Shown here: positions 59,750 to 64,000 of the stretch, piece after piece
Position numbering within the stretch: the first letter of the stretch is position 1
Layout of the letters: the number at the start of each line of letters is the position of its first letter
Source: Moniliophthora roreri
Lineage: Eukaryota; Basidiomycota; Agaricomycetes; Agaricales; Marasmiaceae
DNA length: 64,000 nucleotides
Assembly: GCA_001466705.2 (NCBI GenBank)
Contig: LATX02000001.1
Span: 682,001 to 746,000 of the forward strand
Reading direction: 5' to 3'
The notes under the pieces: model-generated
The model's database searches: none
Told to the model about the DNA's origin: nothing
What the model saw: only the letters and a program-made list of their open reading frames with translations
Translations under genes and position numbers: made by a program

Positions 59750-60635
59750 ATGAACGACGATGGACTAGGGCTAGACGACATATTCCTTGAACCTCCTCGT
59801 CCAGCAACGCCTCCGCCAACAGTAGCTTCGTATAAGGAAAAAAGGATCAGACTTGTTGGATCGCACGTTTTATGGGGTCATTACTTGTGCGCAAATTTCT
59901 AGTTCATCTTCCTTTCCATCGCTCAAGGGACGCGTCCGTAGATGGAATGCATCGATAGCTCTCGCTGATAGTTTTTCTGGGGAAGAATCATCAGGGATAT
60001 CCATCGACTGCAAAGGAAAACGCGTACTTGAGTTGGGCGCAGGCGGTGCCCTGCCCTCAATCATCGCCGCTCTGAACGGTGCAGAGAAAGTGTGCATAAC
60101 AGATTATCCGGACGAGTCCCTAATGGACAACATCCGATTCAATGTTGTTCATAATGTGCCTGCTGGAATTCGGAACCGTGTGATAGTGAAGGTGAGTTGT
60201 TCAGTTCATGTCTGAATCAATCTCAGGTTGCTTTCAAGGGATACATCTGGGGCACACCTCTTCAATTTCCAGACAAGTTTGATTTGATCATACTTTCTGA
60301 TCTCATTTTCAACCACTCCCAACACGAAGCTCTTTTGAGGACATGCGAACAGGCTATCTCTCCTACGTCAACCCAATCGCAGGTCCTTGTCTTCTATAGT
60401 CACCACCGGCCATATCTTGCCCACAGAGACATGGAATTCTTCGAACTTGCCCGCAAGAGAGGTTGGAACTGCGAGCAAATCGTCAAACGGGAGTTTCCCG
60501 TGAGTAGTCGTAAATCATCCGAGTACAACGAACGGTTTGGGTGACGCTTAAATTTGTAAGCCAATGTTTCCTGATGATCCAGGGGAAGAAGAAGTCAGAG
60601 CGACGGTGTGGGGATGGAGATTGACCAGGCTGTAG
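59750..60635 (+). CDS. EFM7: protein N-terminal/lysine methyltransferase, Efm7/Nnt1 type
   Basis: Exons 59750-59886, 59942-60191, 60239-60499, 60561-60635; 240 residues. Pattern of the METTL16/21-like family 16: LVGSHVLWGHYLWNASIALA, SAM-binding RVLELGAGGALPSI (about 72-85), ITDYPD, KGYIWGTPL, FDLIILSDLIFNHSQHEAL, VFYSHHRP, and C-terminal TVWGWRL. In yeast Efm7 methylates the N-terminal Gly and Lys3 of translation elongation factor eEF1A. For intron 2 I chose the acceptor at 60238 (47 nt), which gives the family motif KGYIWG; an acceptor at 60226 would add four residues. Confidence 0.9.
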
Positions 60636-61105
60636 TCCTGTGCTATGATATGGAGGTGAAAGTCGGGTTTGGCGCGAAGAATGGTCAATCAGTTTCGTCG
60701 AGATAATCCTTTTCTCATCTATATAAGTATACCGGGAAAAAATGACTGAGTTTGTCTGAATTATTCAATTTATTGCACTTGATTGAGCGCTCTCAGAATA
60801 TGACGCTCTGGCTAAAACGTGTTGTATTCCGTCGCGTATTGCAATTTGACTCGACGCTTATTTATTTAAACCACCACCATCGTAGCACCGCGGGCTCTTC
60901 AACATCGGAACCGACTTGAAATGACTGGTCCATAAGCCTCCATGTGAATCGGAGAAGGAGGTGGAGATATTCGGGAGATACTCGAGTAACTGAAGGGTTC
61001 AAGTCAGAAAAAGCTGACAGCCGTCGGTTCCGGGAAAGTAACTAGTGAGTTATAACCTCCCCAGTTCTCCTTTACCCCACATCGTTTCAGTATCCAGAGC
61101 TAAAT
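60636..61105. other. intergenic region
   Basis: About 470 bases upstream of the ABC-F gene. Includes a TATA-like tatataag near 60720 and a GC-rich patch near 60890; nothing else assignable. Confidence 0.5.
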
Positions 61106-63394
61106 ATGCCTCGCTCCAAGACTTCTCAAGCTACCATTGGCATTCAAGCCACCTGCCAGCAGACCCGTTTCGATCTCAACGAAGACACTGCCTCGAAGGA
61201 CCTTGACCTACATGGCGTTAACATATCCATCGGCAACCGGGATATACTTAGAGATGCTCATCTAAAGCTTGCACCAGGCGTCAAATATTCCTTGGTGGGA
61301 AGGAACGGAGTTGGGAAATCGACCCTCATGCGTGCCATAGCCGAAAGTCTGTTGTGCATCGATTTCGTCCCTTGTTGATCTAACCTGCTATTTTAGGACT
61401 TATTCCTGGCATCCCGAAATCGCTACGAATTCTTTTGCTCATGCAGACTTATGGCTCTGACAATGACCAGGCTGAGAAGGGAGAAACGGCGTTGCAGTTC
61501 GTTGTCAGGAGTGACCGTGCACGCAGTCAAGCTCTTCAGCGCCGGGAACGTACGTAATGTGAATTCTTGTTGTAGAGCACATCTCATATCGATACAGTTC
61601 TTCAACAAGCATTAAACAACTTCAATGATCCCGTTGCTGTGGTTAAGGTGCTCAGGGAAATCAAACATGAAGACCGCTTGAAGCAACTGGAGGATGCGAG
61701 GAGAACAGCGGAGTTGAGAAGTGGTGCAAGGGGATTGAAGGCTCGCAAAGAGCTGAAGGCCTTGGAACTGGAAGTTGTTTCGGAAGCAGAGAAGTGAGCA
61801 CCCCGGAAATAATATAGAAACGGTTCAACTCATTGAGCTCAGATTGCAGGTCATTAACATGGCTACAGTGGGAGATGAGACCAACGAAGCCGTCTCAATG
61901 CTTACAGATATAGAAAATGCGCTCGAAGCTGTATGTTCTTCTCCCGGTTTATATTATATCCTTTCTTGACGCGTTCAACAGATGTCGGCATCGACAGCCG
62001 AAGCTCGGGCAGAATACATTCTTCGAGGACTCGGATTTACCACAATATCCATCAGCCAGACGTTATCATCTCTGTCCGGCGGTTGGTTCATGCGTGCCGT
62101 CCTCGCCTCCATGCTCTTTCAGATGAGTGACTTGCTGTTGCTGGATGAGCCGAGCAATTTCCTCGATATGCCATCCTTACTATGGCTTGAGTCTCACCTA
62201 CAGACAATGACCGATACGACCGTCCTGTTAGTGTCGCACGATCGTACCTTCGCCGACAATATTGCAGAGGAAGTTATTGTCTTACGCGACGGAAAACTCG
62301 AATGCTACCCTGGCAACCTCACAGCATACGAAAAAACTCGGAAGGAGCAGCAAAGACGGCTTACTCGTATGCAAGAAGCCCAGGACAAGCAGAAGGCACA
62401 CATGGAAGAGACGATCACGGGAAACATTAGAGCTGCTCATCGTTCGGGTGATGACAAGAAGCTCAAGCAAGCTGTTTCGAGGCAGAGGAAGTTGGACGAG
62501 AGGATGGGGTACCAGGTTGGCTTGAGAGGTGGACGATTCAAGCTCAACAGAGACTTGGCCGGATACCACTTCACGAACAGGGATGCTATCGAGATTCCAC
62601 AGGATGATCCTGCAGTGAAGATTCGCGTGTCTTCTTCGCCGCCTGAACTTCGCTTTCCTGGTGCGTTGGTTTCAGTTGAGAACTTGACGTTCCAATACAA
62701 CGGGTCGGCGAAACCAGTATTGAAAAACGTCAACCTCACTGTACATCTCGGCGACAGGATCGCAATTCTTGGCTTGAATGGTTCAGGAAAAAGTACTCTA
62801 GTTTCTTGTCTTGTTGGCCAACATCCAAACGGAAAGATCGTCACTGGCACACGTTCTCAGCATCCCAAAGCCCGAATAGGCTATTTCTCTCAAGCAGCCG
62901 TTGAACGTCTTCCGCAGAAACAGACGGCACTCCAACTGATCATGGACCATGACGAAATCAGCACGGAACAGGAAGCTCGCGCGGCTCTATCTACCATGGG
63001 CCTTACTGGGCAGACAGTGTCTGACATACCCATAGAGAAGCTTTCTGGCGGACAGAAAGTTCGAACGGCTTTGGTGCAGATCCTATGGCCGCACGTGCCT
63101 CACCTGCTCATACTGGACGAAATAACGACACACCTGGATGTCGATAGCGTCGTAGCGCTTGCCGACGAGCTGAAGAACTTTGAGGGAGCGGTGGTTGTTG
63201 TTAGTCACGATCGGTGGTTCGTTAGGTCTATTGCTGAGGGCCAAGGTGACGACGAAGAGGAAGACGGGGATGGTAGCATCACCAATAAGAACAGATTACG
63301 CAAGGTTCTCATGATTGCAAAGGGGGAGGCCATGGAATTGAAGGGAGGTGTGAGCGAGTTTGAGAGGAAGGTTAAAAAGGGCAAGAAAGGCTGA
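61106..63394 (+). CDS. ABC-F family ATPase
   Basis: Exons 61106-61346, 61397-61549, 61598-61793, 61843-61930, 61982-63394; 696 residues. Two ATP-binding cassettes without membrane segments: Walker A LVGRNGVGKST (63-73), signature LSSLSGGW (about 254-261), Walker B LLLLDEPSN and switch LLVSHDRT; linker of charged helices; second Walker A ILGLNGSGKST, signature LSGGQKVRT, LLILDEITTHLD and VVVSHDRWF. The basic C-terminus ends ERKVKKGKKG. ABC-F proteins act on ribosomes in translation (Gcn20, Arb1, New1). The exact subgroup is undecided. Walker B of the second cassette reads DEITTHLD instead of DEPTNHLD. Confidence 0.92.
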
Positions 63395-63628
63395 ATCCAG
63401 AGTTCAAAATTTACATGAAGCCTGTTAGCGATACTAGAATTACATGTGTGGTTATAATATGGGTGGGGCAACGACGTTGTCGTCTTCTGGCTCACTTAAA
63501 TAATATTGTAATTGACGAGCAAACGAAGGAGGCCGTCTCACGTGCACGTGGCACACAAGCTTGTTTCTTTCCTTTCATTTCACTACAACGGACGCGTTCT
63601 GCTCCAGTTTTCACTTTTCGATCAGCAA
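63395..63628. other. short intergenic region
   Basis: About 230 bases; contains a palindromic cacgtgcacgtg (63539-63550) with two overlapping E-box CACGTG cores upstream of the next start. Confidence 0.5.
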
Positions 63629-63963
63629 ATGGTTGATCCCTCTTTATCTCCAGTTTCTGAGAGTCCTACTAGTTCGCGTCGCAGAGTCTACGTGGTTCCT
63701 CCACATCTTTCTCCATCGCAGAAATCACAATACAGAGACATCTCAGAGGATGGTGTTCTTCCCTTCCCAGTCGATGAAGTGGTTGGAGAGGTTACAGATC
63801 ACAAAGGTAGAGCGTGGTACTTTGCGCGTTTTAAGGGCGGAATCATTCGTGGGGTGAGTAGCCCGTCTCGTGTTGTACGCGTACCAAAGAGCACTGATGT
63901 AAAAACTCTAGTTTCCTGCTAAAATCTTCGTAGAGAAGCACAAAGGCTTAGTTGGAGATTTCG
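63629..63963 (+). CDS. unidentified protein, 5' part (partial)
   Basis: First two exons, 63629-63853 and 63912-63963, of a gene that leaves the window inside intron 2. About 92 residues: a Ser-rich start, RVYVVPPHLSPSQKSQYRDI, then VDEVVGEVTDHKGRAWYFAR and GGIIRGFPAKIFVEKHKGLV. The latter resembles a chromodomain-like beta-barrel with aromatic residues, as seen at the front of some chromatin proteins, but too little is present to decide. Confidence 0.6.
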
Positions 63964-64000
63964 GTATGAACGGGAATTAATTGGAAGTCCAAATATCGCT

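Noticed and set aside
1..64000. Secondary-metabolite or defence gene cluster
   Set aside because: No synthase, P450, transporter set, NLR or nuclease system is present; genes are mostly unrelated housekeeping functions.

Overview
The window looks like nuclear DNA of a mushroom-forming basidiomycete (Agaricomycetes). Genes are dense on both strands, and most are cut by many 47-60 nt introns. The gene set is fungal (shelterin TPP1-like protein, Sld2, Tea1-like kelch protein, chitin deacetylase, GH5 endoglucanase). Two families I associate with basidiomycetes are also present: a DUF6593-like protein and a remnant with an OTT_1508-like deaminase motif. I read no tRNA, rRNA, CRISPR array or intact transposon. 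All exon models below were spliced by eye from reading frame, splice sites and family motifs, and total coding lengths were checked for divisibility by three.

Layout. 1-780: 3' end of a lipase. 940-2160: decayed deaminase-like gene. 3.1-5.8 kb: long disordered protein (-). 7.4-12.4 kb: Tea1-type kelch/coiled-coil protein (+). 12.6-17.7 kb: RRP5 (-), head to head with splicing factor SF3A2 (17.9-18.8 kb, +). 19.7-21.2 kb: MRH-domain sorting receptor. 21.5-22.5 kb: DUF6593-like protein. 22.6-25.6 kb: candidate shelterin TPP1/Tpz1 subunit (-). 26.5-27.3 kb: broken and internally inverted lactonase gene, abutting 10-mer foldback repeats (to 28.2 kb). 29.4-31.5 kb: unknown disordered protein (-), head to head with SLD2 (+). 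33.7-36.4 kb: F-box/LRR protein. 36.7-38.5 kb: RPN5. 38.7-39.5 kb: mitoribosomal mS23 (-). 40.4-41.6 kb: LDAH-type lipid-droplet hydrolase (-), 58 bp head to head with SEC8 (41.7-46.4 kb, +). 46.4-47.5 kb: long LYR-motif protein (-). 48.6-50.6 kb: chitin deacetylase. 51.5-53.2 kb: GH5 endoglucanase. 53.5-55.5 kb: FHA-domain kinase (-). 55.7-58.1 kb: LSG1 (-). 58.5-59.6 kb: S-formylglutathione hydrolase (-), head to head with EFM7-type methyltransferase (+). 61.1-63.4 kb: ABC-F ATPase. 63.6 kb to the end: start of an unidentified gene.

Function. Most of the window is housekeeping: ribosome biogenesis (RRP5, LSG1), translation (EFM7-like, ABC-F, mS23), splicing, exocytosis, proteasome, replication initiation and telomere maintenance. 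It is interrupted by small accessory patches (decayed deaminase, lactonase plus repeats) and two secreted carbohydrate-active enzymes. I see no gene cluster acting as one pathway and no clear new system. The unusual signal lies in gene structure. Five introns are best explained by GC-AG splice sites. Predicted microexons are as small as 2, 6 and 8 nt. One metabolic gene lacks a single nucleotide at a splice junction, and one enzyme gene carries an internal inversion.
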